NCBI GenBank assembly: GCA_946482045.1
Contig: CAMLPZ010000271.1
Location: 1-5,753, forward strand
Reading direction: 5' to 3'
DNA from: an uncultured Asticcacaulis sp.
Lineage (GTDB): Bacteria > Pseudomonadota > Alphaproteobacteria > Caulobacterales > Caulobacteraceae
DNA length: 5,753 bases
The notes under the pieces: model-generated
What the model was told of the DNA's origin: nothing
Databases searched by the model: none
The model's input: only the letters and a program-made list of their open reading frames with translations
Translations under genes and position numbers: made by a program
Shown: positions 1 through 4,884 of the stretch, piece by piece
Numbering within the stretch: position 1 is the first letter of the stretch
Layout: each line of letters starts with the position of its first letter

Positions 1-2838
1 CCGTTTGACCGCAAGGGCTATTTCGCCTCGGTGTCGGCGGACTTCAACTATGGTGACCTGGCCAAGAAGTGGTCGCCGTCATATGCCGCCGTGATCAGCA
101 ACCGTTGGCAGACGAGCGTCGGTGAATTCGGCCTGATGGGTAGCTATTCCACGTCCAACCTGAAATCAACGACCCATGGCTGGCAGCAGCCCGCCCCGAT
201 TCCGCGCGGCCCCAACACGGGCAACCCGCTGGAGAGCAACGAACCTTCGTCGACGACCACGATCGTGCCGGGCAAGACCGTCGGGGCGATTGAAGGCTTC
301 CAGATGCGGACCAACGACTTCGATCGTGACCGCAGCAGCACCTACCTTGCGGCGCAGTGGAAAAACGACGACATGCGCCTGACCGGAAAGTACATCCGGG
401 TTGTCAACGACAGTTCGAGCGTCGAACATACGCTCGAGTCCTTCCCGGATGGCGGCAACAACCAACGCTATTCGGTCACGAATGCGACCTTTGACAACAC
501 CACGCTGTCCGGCCTCAACCGATGCAACGTGCCGGCGCAAAGCGCTACGCGCCCGGTCGATTACTGCGAAACACAGTTCCCGATCGATGGCGGCCTGATG
601 ACCTCCGGCATGGTGACGAACGATTTCGACAGCTGGATCGGGGCCCAAGGCCTTGGCGTCGCCGTTCTGGGCATTGGCAAGAAGGAACGTTCGGTCACCG
701 AGGACCTCAGCCTGAACTTCAAGTGGCGCCCGAGCGATCGCTGGTACATCGAACTCGATGCCCAGAAGACCAAGGCGACCGCGAGCTCGACCGAAATCTG
801 GGGCGGTTCCCAGACCTGGGCCGATGCCTTCATCGTACCGGGCCTGGACAGTCCGCAGGTCACCCTGACGCCCAATCCGAACACTGCCATCGCGCCGAAC
901 TGGGCGGCTGGCAACACGTCGACCACGGACGGCAACGGTAATACGGTCTGGGCTTACACGCCTGGTCCTCAGCAGGGTACGAACGATCCCGACGCGGCTT
1001 TCTGGCTCTATGCCGGTGAAGGCCATGGCGATGGTACGGGCGAGCTGACGTCCTACAAGGCTGACGCCCAATACGACTTCGAAGGCGATTCGTGGTTCAA
1101 GTCGGTGAAGTTCGGCGCCCGCTATGCGGAACGCAGCCAGGTGAACAAGGAAATGGGCGTCAACTGGTCCGGTATCGCGCCGGCCTGGATGGGAACGGGC
1201 CTTGGCCTGTTTGCAACGCAACAGACCCCGGCCTACGAAACGGTTGACTTCAAGGACTTCTACCGTGGCGGTGTCCTCCTTGGGGAACACACCCAGTTCC
1301 TGGCGATCAAGTCCGAGCTGCTGCTCGATCCGGTCGCACTGGTCAACTACATCAAGAACGAGCCGACCTTCGTCAATCCGGACGGCAGCTTCAAGGTCGG
1401 TTGGCGGTCGCAGCTTGGGGCCGACGGCTTGCCCAACTACGACCCGGCGCGCATTTCCGAGATCACGGAAAAAACGACAAACGCGTATGTCATGATGAAT
1501 TTCGGCAAGGAATTCGACAATGGCATGTCGGTCGACGGCAATTTCGGTGTCCGCTACGCCAAGACAGAGCTCGGTTCGACCGGCTTCATGGCTTATCGCG
1601 CCTTCGACGTCGATCAACAGGTCGCGTCCACGACGGGTCAGCCGCGTACGCCTGACGCGGAATCGCATGACGCGCCACAGGACTACTTGCCGGGGACGAC
1701 GGCCTATCTCTGTCCGTCGATTTCCAACCCCCTTACGGCGGCCGAAATCACCGCCGGGTGGACCACCGCTACCGCGATTTCCCGCCCCTGCCCGACGGGC
1801 AGCCAGGTTGGCAGGTCGGAAGCGCGTACGGTTGCCGTGGAGGATGCGCATTGGCTTCCTTCGTTCAACATCAAGTGGAACCTGAACGAAGACATGCTCA
1901 TCCGGTTCGGCGCCAGCAAGAACCTGACCCGTCCGAACGTCCAGGACATGCGCGCGGGGCAGGAAACCAATGCTGTGACCACCCGGACGAACTACCCGCC
2001 AATCCCGTCCTGCACCCCGACACCCGGTTGTACGCAGGATCCTTTGTTCGGCGTCGATCGCGGTGCGCAGAACATCACGCTGGACCAGATCCGGATCACT
2101 GGCGGCAATCCGAACCTGAAGCCCATCGTTTCCTACAACTACGACCTGTCGTATGAATGGTACTTCCAGGGCGGTATGCTGTCGACGGCGGTCTTCAAGA
2201 AGGATCTGGAGAACATCATCCAGGGTGGCGACACAACCATGGGCTCTGTCACGCTTGATGGCAAGACCGTCAACGTCGTCTATGGCGGTCAGGTCAACGC
2301 GGATGAAGCGAAGCTTCAGGGCATCGAGCTGGCTTACCAGCAGTTCTATGACTTCCTGCCTGGCTGGATGTCGCACCTGGGTCTGCAAACGAACTTCACG
2401 TTCATCGACTCCAACGCGACCCCGCCGCCGGCCTATATCGACACCAATGGTGATGGCACGCCTGACGACTTTGGCACCATCTACCGCTTCGGCGTCAACG
2501 ACCTGCTGGGCCAGTCGAAGTACATCTTCAACGTCGTCGGCATCTATCAGGACGACAAGTTTGAAGCGCGTCTGGCCTACAACTGGCGCTCCGAACACCT
2601 GGCGACCTACCGCGACTACATCACGGGCGATCCGATCTATCTCTCGGATGTCGGCTTCCTGGACGGTTCGATCAAGTACAACATCAACCGTCAGGTCCAA
2701 ATCAGCCTGAATGCCTCCAACCTGCTCGATACCAAGAGCAAGGCCGAGGCCATGGTCAACGTCAACAACCAGCGCGTTGACCGCTTCAGCTTCCTGAACG
2801 ATCGCCGCTTCGTGTTCAGCGTGCGTTACCAGCACTAA
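1..2838 (+). CDS. TonB-dependent receptor, C-terminal beta-barrel part (5' end outside window)
   Basis: Outer-membrane active transporter that takes up a substrate using energy from TonB-ExbBD. The frame is open from base 1, so the 945 residues seen are a fragment. It begins at the plug/barrel junction (GYFASVSADFNYGDLAKKWSP), so signal peptide, TonB box and plug domain are missing. Barrel hallmarks are the alternating amphipathic strands, GGNPNLKPIVSYNYDLSYEW near fragment residues 701-720 (the usual 'GNPxLKPExSxNYDLGxEYYF' strand), LAYNWRSE near 860 and the closing RRFVFSVRYQH. The size and the opening of the barrel fit the Xanthomonas/Caulobacter-type group, often linked to uptake of complex carbohydrates; the substrate here cannot be read from sequence. 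Cysteine pairs occur in predicted loops (for example SCTPTPGC near 670). Two oddities: the last residue is His, not Phe or Trp, and a Ca-binding-like DTNGDGTPDD loop lies at 814-823. A hairpin follows 12 bases after the stop codon. Confidence 0.95.
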   Translation, partial: PFDRKGYFASVSADFNYGDLAKKWSPSYAAVISNRWQTSVGEFGLMGSYSTSNLKSTTHGWQQPAPIPRGPNTGNPLESNEPSSTTTIVPGKTVGAIEGFQMRTNDFDRDRSSTYLAAQWKNDDMRLTGKYIRVVNDSSSVEHTLESFPDGGNNQRYSVTNATFDNTTLSGLNRCNVPAQSATRPVDYCETQFPIDGGLMTSGMVTNDFDSWIGAQGLGVAVLGIGKKERSVTEDLSLNFKWRPSDRWYIELDAQKTKATASSTEIWGGSQTWADAFIVPGLDSPQVTLTPNPNTAIAPNWAAGNTSTTDGNGNTVWAYTPGPQQGTNDPDAAFWLYAGEGHGDGTGELTSYKADAQYDFEGDSWFKSVKFGARYAERSQVNKEMGVNWSGIAPAWMGTGLGLFATQQTPAYETVDFKDFYRGGVLLGEHTQFLAIKSELLLDPVALVNYIKNEPTFVNPDGSFKVGWRSQLGADGLPNYDPARISEITEKTTNAYVMMNFGKEFDNGMSVDGNFGVRYAKTELGSTGFMAYRAFDVDQQVASTTGQPRTPDAESHDAPQDYLPGTTAYLCPSISNPLTAAEITAGWTTATAISRPCPTGSQVGRSEARTVAVEDAHWLPSFNIKWNLNEDMLIRFGASKNLTRPNVQDMRAGQETNAVTTRTNYPPIPSCTPTPGCTQDPLFGVDRGAQNITLDQIRITGGNPNLKPIVSYNYDLSYEWYFQGGMLSTAVFKKDLENIIQGGDTTMGSVTLDGKTVNVVYGGQVNADEAKLQGIELAYQQFYDFLPGWMSHLGLQTNFTFIDSNATPPPAYIDTNGDGTPDDFGTIYRFGVNDLLGQSKYIFNVVGIYQDDKFEARLAYNWRSEHLATYRDYITGDPIYLSDVGFLDGSIKYNINRQVQISLNASNLLDTKSKAEAMVNVNNQRVDRFSFLNDRRFVFSVRYQH

Positions 2839-2850
2839 ACACGATTAGGA

Positions 2851-2895
2851 CTTGGAGCGGTGTGCGATTTCCAAACGCCGCTCCAAGAAAGTTTT
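2851..2895 (+). terminator. Stem-loop after the receptor gene, probable terminator
   Basis: CTTGGAGCGG (2851-2860) pairs perfectly with CCGCTCCAAG (2878-2887). Three more pairs, one of them G-T, extend the stem inward to 2863/2875 and leave an 11-nt loop. A short T run (2892-2895) follows after four bases, so the U-tract is late and weak. It could stop transcription, or protect the 3' end of the receptor mRNA while letting some reads through into the next gene. Confidence 0.55.
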
Positions 2896-2908
2896 GCGTT
2901 CACGACCT

Positions 2909-2938
2909 GGCAGGGGCGGGCATCAGTCCGCGCCTGCC
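2909..2938 (+). other. GC-rich stem-loop in the leader of the next gene
   Basis: GGCAGG (2909-2914) pairs with CCTGCC (2933-2938), and GCGG (2916-2919) pairs with CCGC (2928-2931), around a single G-G mismatch. This gives ten strong pairs and a small loop around CATCAGT. No T run follows, so it is not a standard intrinsic terminator. It ends 60 bases before the start codon at 2999 and would form in the 5' untranslated RNA of that gene, or in the spacer of a receptor-to-2999 transcript. Its function is unknown. Confidence 0.4.
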
Positions 2939-2998
2939 GGGCAGTATCCGGCCAGATCGCCTAAGGCGCGCCGGCACAGCGGGAAGGAAACGAGCATC

Positions 2999-3619
2999 AT
3001 GAAGAAACTATTGATCATAGCGGCCGCCGTTCTGGCCACCGGCGTGACATTCGCCGCCCCGGGCGTAGCGACTGCCAAGGCGCCGGCCTATCAGGCGGCG
3101 GGTCCAAAGGGCGGCACAGGATATACGACCGCCGCCATGGGTAACGACCGCCATGTCGTCATCTACACCGGCAATGCGCGGATGAAGCGTGACATCGTGG
3201 CGAACTATGCCCTTCTGCGCGCGGCCGAGTTGACGTCGGAAGCGGGCTTTGAGTGGTTCGCCGTCCTCAGCACCTCCGTCAAGAGCGTTGAGATAGGCAG
3301 CGAGGACGATCTTTCGACGCGCACGGGCGCATTTATTGGCAATCCTGCGAGTGCCGGTACGGGCGCTGGCTCCGACCAGAGCGCGGGCGCCGGAGGCGGC
3401 GATCCCACTCCTCCATCAGGGCCGACGACGGGTGGCTATGGCGGCGGCGACGTTCCGCCGGCGGTTCTGGAACGCTGGAAGCCAAGGAGGGTCGAGCAGG
3501 CCGTTCTCATCATTCAGATGGGCAAGGGCGACAATGCCAGCTTCCCGGACCTTACCACGCAGCCGGAAATCTTCGGGGCTACGGCAACGATAGAGGAAAT
3601 TCGCGCCACGATGAAATAG
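2999..3619 (+). CDS. Exported protein resembling the CC0125/CC1285 family, function unknown
   Basis: This encodes 206 residues. The ATG at 2999 is chosen because AAGGA (2984-2988) lies 10 bases upstream and because it begins a clear signal peptide: MKK, a hydrophobic stretch 4-20, and a likely cleavage near ATA-KA (residue 26). The frame is open further upstream to an ATG at 2852, but that start sits in the hairpin and adds a basic, signal-less extension. After the signal, residues 51-90 (RHVVIYTGNARMKRDIV, then NYALLRAAELT...GFEWFAVL) match the core I associate with Caulobacter CC0125/CC1285-type lipoproteins, where an 'LLRAAELT..xGYDWF' helix is typical. No cysteine is present at all, so this copy is not a lipoprotein and is probably periplasmic. 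Residues 114-154 are a Gly/Ala/Ser/Pro-rich low-complexity linker. The C-terminal part (155-206) resumes an ordered pattern (VEQAVLIIQMGKG). No biochemical role is known to me. It may be co-transcribed with the receptor or separate from it. Confidence 0.85.
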   Translation: MKKLLIIAAAVLATGVTFAAPGVATAKAPAYQAAGPKGGTGYTTAAMGNDRHVVIYTGNARMKRDIVANYALLRAAELTSEAGFEWFAVLSTSVKSVEIGSEDDLSTRTGAFIGNPASAGTGAGSDQSAGAGGGDPTPPSGPTTGGYGGGDVPPAVLERWKPRRVEQAVLIIQMGKGDNASFPDLTTQPEIFGATATIEEIRATMK

Positions 3620-3631
3620 GCGGACGGTCAG

Positions 3632-3667
3632 GGCGCGACGCACGAGGCACAAAATAACGTCTGCGCC
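3632..3667 (+). other. Stem-loop just after the 2999-3619 gene
   Basis: GGCGCGACG (3632-3640) pairs with CGTC-T-GCGCC (3658-3667) over nine pairs with one bulged T (3662). The loop is 17 nt and A-rich. It starts 12 bases after the stop codon but is followed by GCGCATTATG rather than a T run. It may stabilise the 3' end of the mRNA or act as a weak terminator. Confidence 0.35.
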
Positions 3668-3699
3668 GCGCATTATGAATTCAAGTGAAAATTTGCCAG

Positions 3700-3720
3700 G
3701 TTGATTGCTTGTCAATCAAC
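3700..3720. repeat. Perfect 8-bp inverted repeat with 5-nt spacer
   Basis: GTTGATTG (3700-3707) and CAATCAAC (3713-3720) are exact reverse complements around CTTGT. No T run follows, so a terminator is unlikely. It lies at the left edge of the AT-rich island, about 100 bp upstream of the best promoter, and could be a protein-binding site. No partner regulator can be named. Confidence 0.4.
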
Positions 3721-3815
3721 GCAGAGAAGTATTTGTTATTTGGAATGAAGTAAAATTTTTCGTTTTTGATCTTTGTGTATGAAGTGTTATTTATACAATT
3801 ATACTATGAATCTTG

Positions 3816-3844
3816 TTGACTGTGAAAATGTATAACATTATTAT
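3816..3844 (+). promoter_or_regulatory. Near-consensus housekeeping promoter driving a short transcript
   Basis: The -35 hexamer TTGACT (3816-3821, five of six to TTGACA) and the -10 hexamer TATTAT (3839-3844, five of six to TATAAT) are separated by exactly 17 bp. A start near 3851 is expected. No coding region follows within reach; the strong terminator at 3895-3928 comes first, so the promoter most likely serves a small RNA. In an AT-rich island chance matches are more frequent, which limits confidence. A GAATC (GANTC, the CcrM methylation target in Caulobacterales) lies just upstream at 3808-3812. Confidence 0.5.
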
Positions 3845-3850
3845 CTTAGT

Positions 3851-3928
3851 TGTTTCGATTTCTCATTGTATCTCCCGAGAAATTGTTTGACTTGAAGGGG
3901 CCGCATCTAAAATGCAGCCCCTTTTTTT
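3851..3928 (+). ncRNA. Candidate trans-acting small RNA, about 78 nt
   Basis: Bounded by the promoter at 3816-3844 and by a textbook intrinsic terminator. The predicted RNA has two hairpins. The first pairs ATTTCTC (3858-3864) with GAGAAAT (3877-3883), extended by a C-G and a G-T pair, with a 12-nt loop (3865-3876) ending in TCTCCC. A single-stranded stretch (3886-3894, TTTGACTTG) follows, then the GC-rich terminator hairpin with seven U. This layout (5' hairpin, open linker, terminator with a long U tail) is that of many Hfq-type bacterial sRNAs. I do not recognise a known family. The transcription start is inferred from the hexamers only. Alternatively the terminator ends long transcripts from the upstream gene and no separate RNA exists. 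Confidence 0.45.
3895..3928 (+). terminator. Strong rho-independent terminator
   Basis: AAGGGGC (3895-3901) pairs with GCCCCTT (3917-3923). The stem then continues past a C-A mismatch as GCAT (3903-3906) with ATGC (3912-3915), leaving a 5-nt loop. Seven T (3922-3928) follow directly. The T run is on the + strand side only, so it acts on rightward transcription. It lies 275 bases past the stop codon of the upstream gene, which is far for that gene's own terminator and supports a separate transcript. Confidence 0.85.
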
Positions 3929-3996
3929 GTCCGTTCTCAATGGTCCGCGGTGCCGATTGGTTCGGGAACGGGAGGCAGCGGGCACAGGTTGACGGG

Positions 3997-4051
3997 CTAA
4001 GATCGGCATGATCTTAGGTGGAAATATCATACCGATCTAAGTTTTTGTTTT
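3997..4051 (+). terminator. Second terminator-like hairpin with a competing alternative fold
   Basis: Positions 3997-4012 pair with 4026-4041 over 14 of 16 positions (mismatches 3999/4039 and 4007/4031). Core pairs are AGATCGG with CCGATCT and ATGAT with ATCAT, around a 13-nt loop. A T-rich stretch TTTTTGTTTT (4042-4051) follows at once, as in an intrinsic terminator. The 5' arm can instead form another perfect hairpin, CTAAGAT (3997-4003) with ATCTTAG (4011-4017), which excludes the first. It may be an attenuator, a simple insulating terminator upstream of the 4239 gene, or a DNA operator built on GATCTTAG/GATCTAAG elements. Confidence 0.5.
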
Positions 4052-4065
4052 GTCGCAATATTTAA

Positions 4066-4110
4066 GGCGAAAACTGTTTACACCTTTCGCCATATCGCTC
4101 TATCCGGATA
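4066..4110 (+). promoter_or_regulatory. Candidate promoter/operator region for the 4239 gene
   Basis: TTTACA (4077-4082, five of six to TTGACA) and TATCCG (4101-4106, three of six to TATAAT) are 18 bp apart. The -35 candidate lies inside the spacer of a perfect inverted repeat, GGCGAAA (4066-4072) and TTTCGCC (4085-4091). The -10 candidate is part of a perfect 10-bp palindrome TATCCGGATA (4101-4110). Such placement is typical of repressor sites, but the -10 match is weak and the regulator is unknown. The resulting 5' leader would be roughly 125 nt. Confidence 0.3.
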
Positions 4111-4226
4111 TTCGTTCATGAATATGATATTTGCATATGAAAAAAACCCTTCCGTTTGGGCGGATTTGTATTACTCTCCTTTTTAAGAACAACAATTCTT
4201 CGCCCGCCTGGAGCGAAGGGGAAAAC

Positions 4227-4231
4227 AGGAG
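4227..4231 (+). promoter_or_regulatory. Ribosome binding site that fixes the start at 4239
   Basis: AGGAG lies seven bases before the ATG at 4239. The same frame is open further upstream, with possible starts at 4131 (TTG) and 4137 (ATG), but neither has a Shine-Dalgarno sequence. A weak hairpin (CTTCGC 4198-4203 with GCGAAG 4213-4218) sits just ahead of this site and could tune translation. Confidence 0.7.
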
Positions 4232-4238
4232 TGGAAAC

Positions 4239-4733
4239 ATGCTGAATCGCAGGCTGTGTCTGGCTGGGATCACGGGGGCGTCGCTGAGCGTCATGGCGGG
4301 TATGGCCCGCGCCGCCGGCCCTCTGGTTATCTACGCCGATGGAATCTCACCGGGCTGGTCGATCGGTGGCTGGGCCCAGAATACGCCGCAGGTCCCGATG
4401 GAGGATCAGAAGCCGGTCCAGATTACAATGCCGGGCTGGAGTGTCTTCACGTTTCAGACTGCCACGCCGGTCGATACATCCGCGTACAAGACGCTGACCG
4501 TCATCCTGCATGGTGGTGACGCAGGCAAGCAGGAGTTCGCTTTGGTGGCCAAGCAGGGTGAGAAGGTCGTTTCGAAGGAGGCCAACCTGAAGTGCCAAAA
4601 GGGCAAGTGGGGGCGGACGGATATCCCACTGGACTGGATGAAGATCACGGCGCCGATCGACAGTCTGGTTCTCCAGAATAAAGCGGGAGAGGCGATGGCG
4701 CCTTTCTACCTCAACTACGTCCTTTTCCAATAG
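4239..4733 (+). CDS. Exported single-domain beta-sandwich protein, carbohydrate-binding-module-like
   Basis: This encodes 164 residues. The N-terminus MLNRRLCLAGITGASLSVMAG is a signal peptide with a twin-arginine pair (NRRLCL, loosely Tat-like) and a likely cleavage at ARA-A (residue 25/26). The mature part of about 139 residues is rich in beta strands. It shows VIYADGISPGW (30-40), a Trp-rich early region (SIGGWAQ, MPGWSVFTF), DTSAYKTLTVILHGGDAGKQ (79-98) and a final strand FYLNYVLFQ (156-164). The order 'YxDgxxPGW ... dTSxYxxLxxxxHGG ... Q ... final strand' is one I associate with galactose-binding-like sandwich domains found attached to secreted glycan-active enzymes. Here it stands alone with no catalytic domain. 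A role in binding a polysaccharide in the periplasm or outside the cell is inferred, not shown. One cysteine remains in the mature part (C119). There is no gene partner downstream in the same operon, and the next gene has its own promoter signals. Confidence 0.85.
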   Translation: MLNRRLCLAGITGASLSVMAGMARAAGPLVIYADGISPGWSIGGWAQNTPQVPMEDQKPVQITMPGWSVFTFQTATPVDTSAYKTLTVILHGGDAGKQEFALVAKQGEKVVSKEANLKCQKGKWGRTDIPLDWMKITAPIDSLVLQNKAGEAMAPFYLNYVLFQ

Positions 4734-4836
4734 AGAGCGTTTGATCTGCCAGCGGGCATGAACCGAAAGGCCGTGTCCGCCGTGGCTACATGCTCCCGGG
4801 TTTAGCGCTTCGTTCTCGCGCGCTTCGGATCTCGTC

Positions 4837-4865
4837 TTGCGTGCGGTCAGTTTATCGGCTAAAAA
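4837..4865 (+). promoter_or_regulatory. Candidate promoter of the regulator operon, leaderless start
   Basis: TTGCGT (4837-4842, three of six to TTGACA) and TAAAAA (4860-4865, four of six to TATAAT) are 17 bp apart. A transcription start about seven bases further falls at 4872-4875, on or next to the ATG at 4875. That agrees with the absence of any Shine-Dalgarno sequence upstream of the regulator gene. The hexamers are individually weak; the position and the missing ribosome site are the main support. Confidence 0.4.
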
Positions 4866-4884
4866 CTGAACCAAATGGTTCAGT
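4865..4884. promoter_or_regulatory. 20-bp inverted repeat over the start codon, probable autoregulatory operator
   Basis: ACTGAACCA (4865-4873) and TGGTTCAGT (4876-4884) are exact reverse complements around the centre AA (4874-4875). The ATG of the regulator begins at the centre. The site touches the -10 candidate and covers the expected transcription start. Its size and two-fold symmetry suit a dimeric winged-helix regulator such as the ArsR-type protein encoded here, so autorepression is the natural inference. Confidence 0.6.

Larger units (their letters stand above)
3620..4238. other. 619-bp intergenic region with AT-rich core, no protein gene supported
   Basis: No open frame here has a ribosome binding site plus protein-like composition on either strand. 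From about 3668 to 3895 the base composition drops sharply to an AT-rich island between GC-rich genes. The region holds several inverted repeats, one near-consensus promoter, a small-RNA-like segment, a classic terminator, a second terminator-like hairpin, and the leader of the gene at 4239. These are listed as separate entries. The AT-rich island itself could be a transferred segment, a nucleoid-protein binding site, or simply a promoter-rich spacer. Confidence 0.7.

Noticed and set aside
31..33. GTG as the start of the receptor gene
   Set aside because: The frame is open to base 1 and the sequence before the GTG is typical receptor sequence, so the gene continues out of the window.
166..2835. 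An 889-codon open frame on the minus strand opposite the receptor gene
   Set aside because: It mirrors the receptor frame almost exactly, its product is a low-complexity mix rich in Arg, Val and Asp, and the + strand encodes a clear barrel. It is a by-product of GC-rich codon use.
2852..2998. Upstream start for the exported protein, adding 49 residues
   Set aside because: The start lies inside the 2851-2887 hairpin, has no ribosome site, and would bury the signal peptide behind a basic extension.
3416..3715. A 99-codon minus-strand open frame over the end of the 2999 gene
   Set aside because: It overlaps a well-supported gene, has no ribosome site, and has no recognisable protein pattern.
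3808..3812. GAATC (GANTC methylation site) next to the sRNA promoter as evidence of cell-cycle control
   Set aside because: A single GANTC is expected by chance and several others lie inside genes in this window. It is only noted with the promoter.
3779..3835. An 18-codon open frame in the AT-rich island
   Set aside because: There is no ribosome site, the composition is random-like, and its stop falls in the spacer of the candidate promoter.
4131..4238. Upstream starts (TTG 4131, ATG 4137) for the beta-sandwich gene
   Set aside because: No Shine-Dalgarno sequence is present, and AGGAG sits at the correct distance from 4239, where a proper signal peptide begins.
4100..4294. A 64-codon minus-strand open frame in the leader of the 4239 gene
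   Set aside because: It overlaps the supported gene start and promoter region, and no signal for its expression is visible.
4805..4827. Direct repeat GCGCTTCG (4805-4812 and 4820-4827) before the regulator operon
   Set aside because: It is short, GC-rich, and without symmetry or link to promoter elements; chance is likely.
4734..4836. A terminator after the beta-sandwich gene
   Set aside because: I found no good stem followed by a T run; only short GC-rich partial pairings are present.
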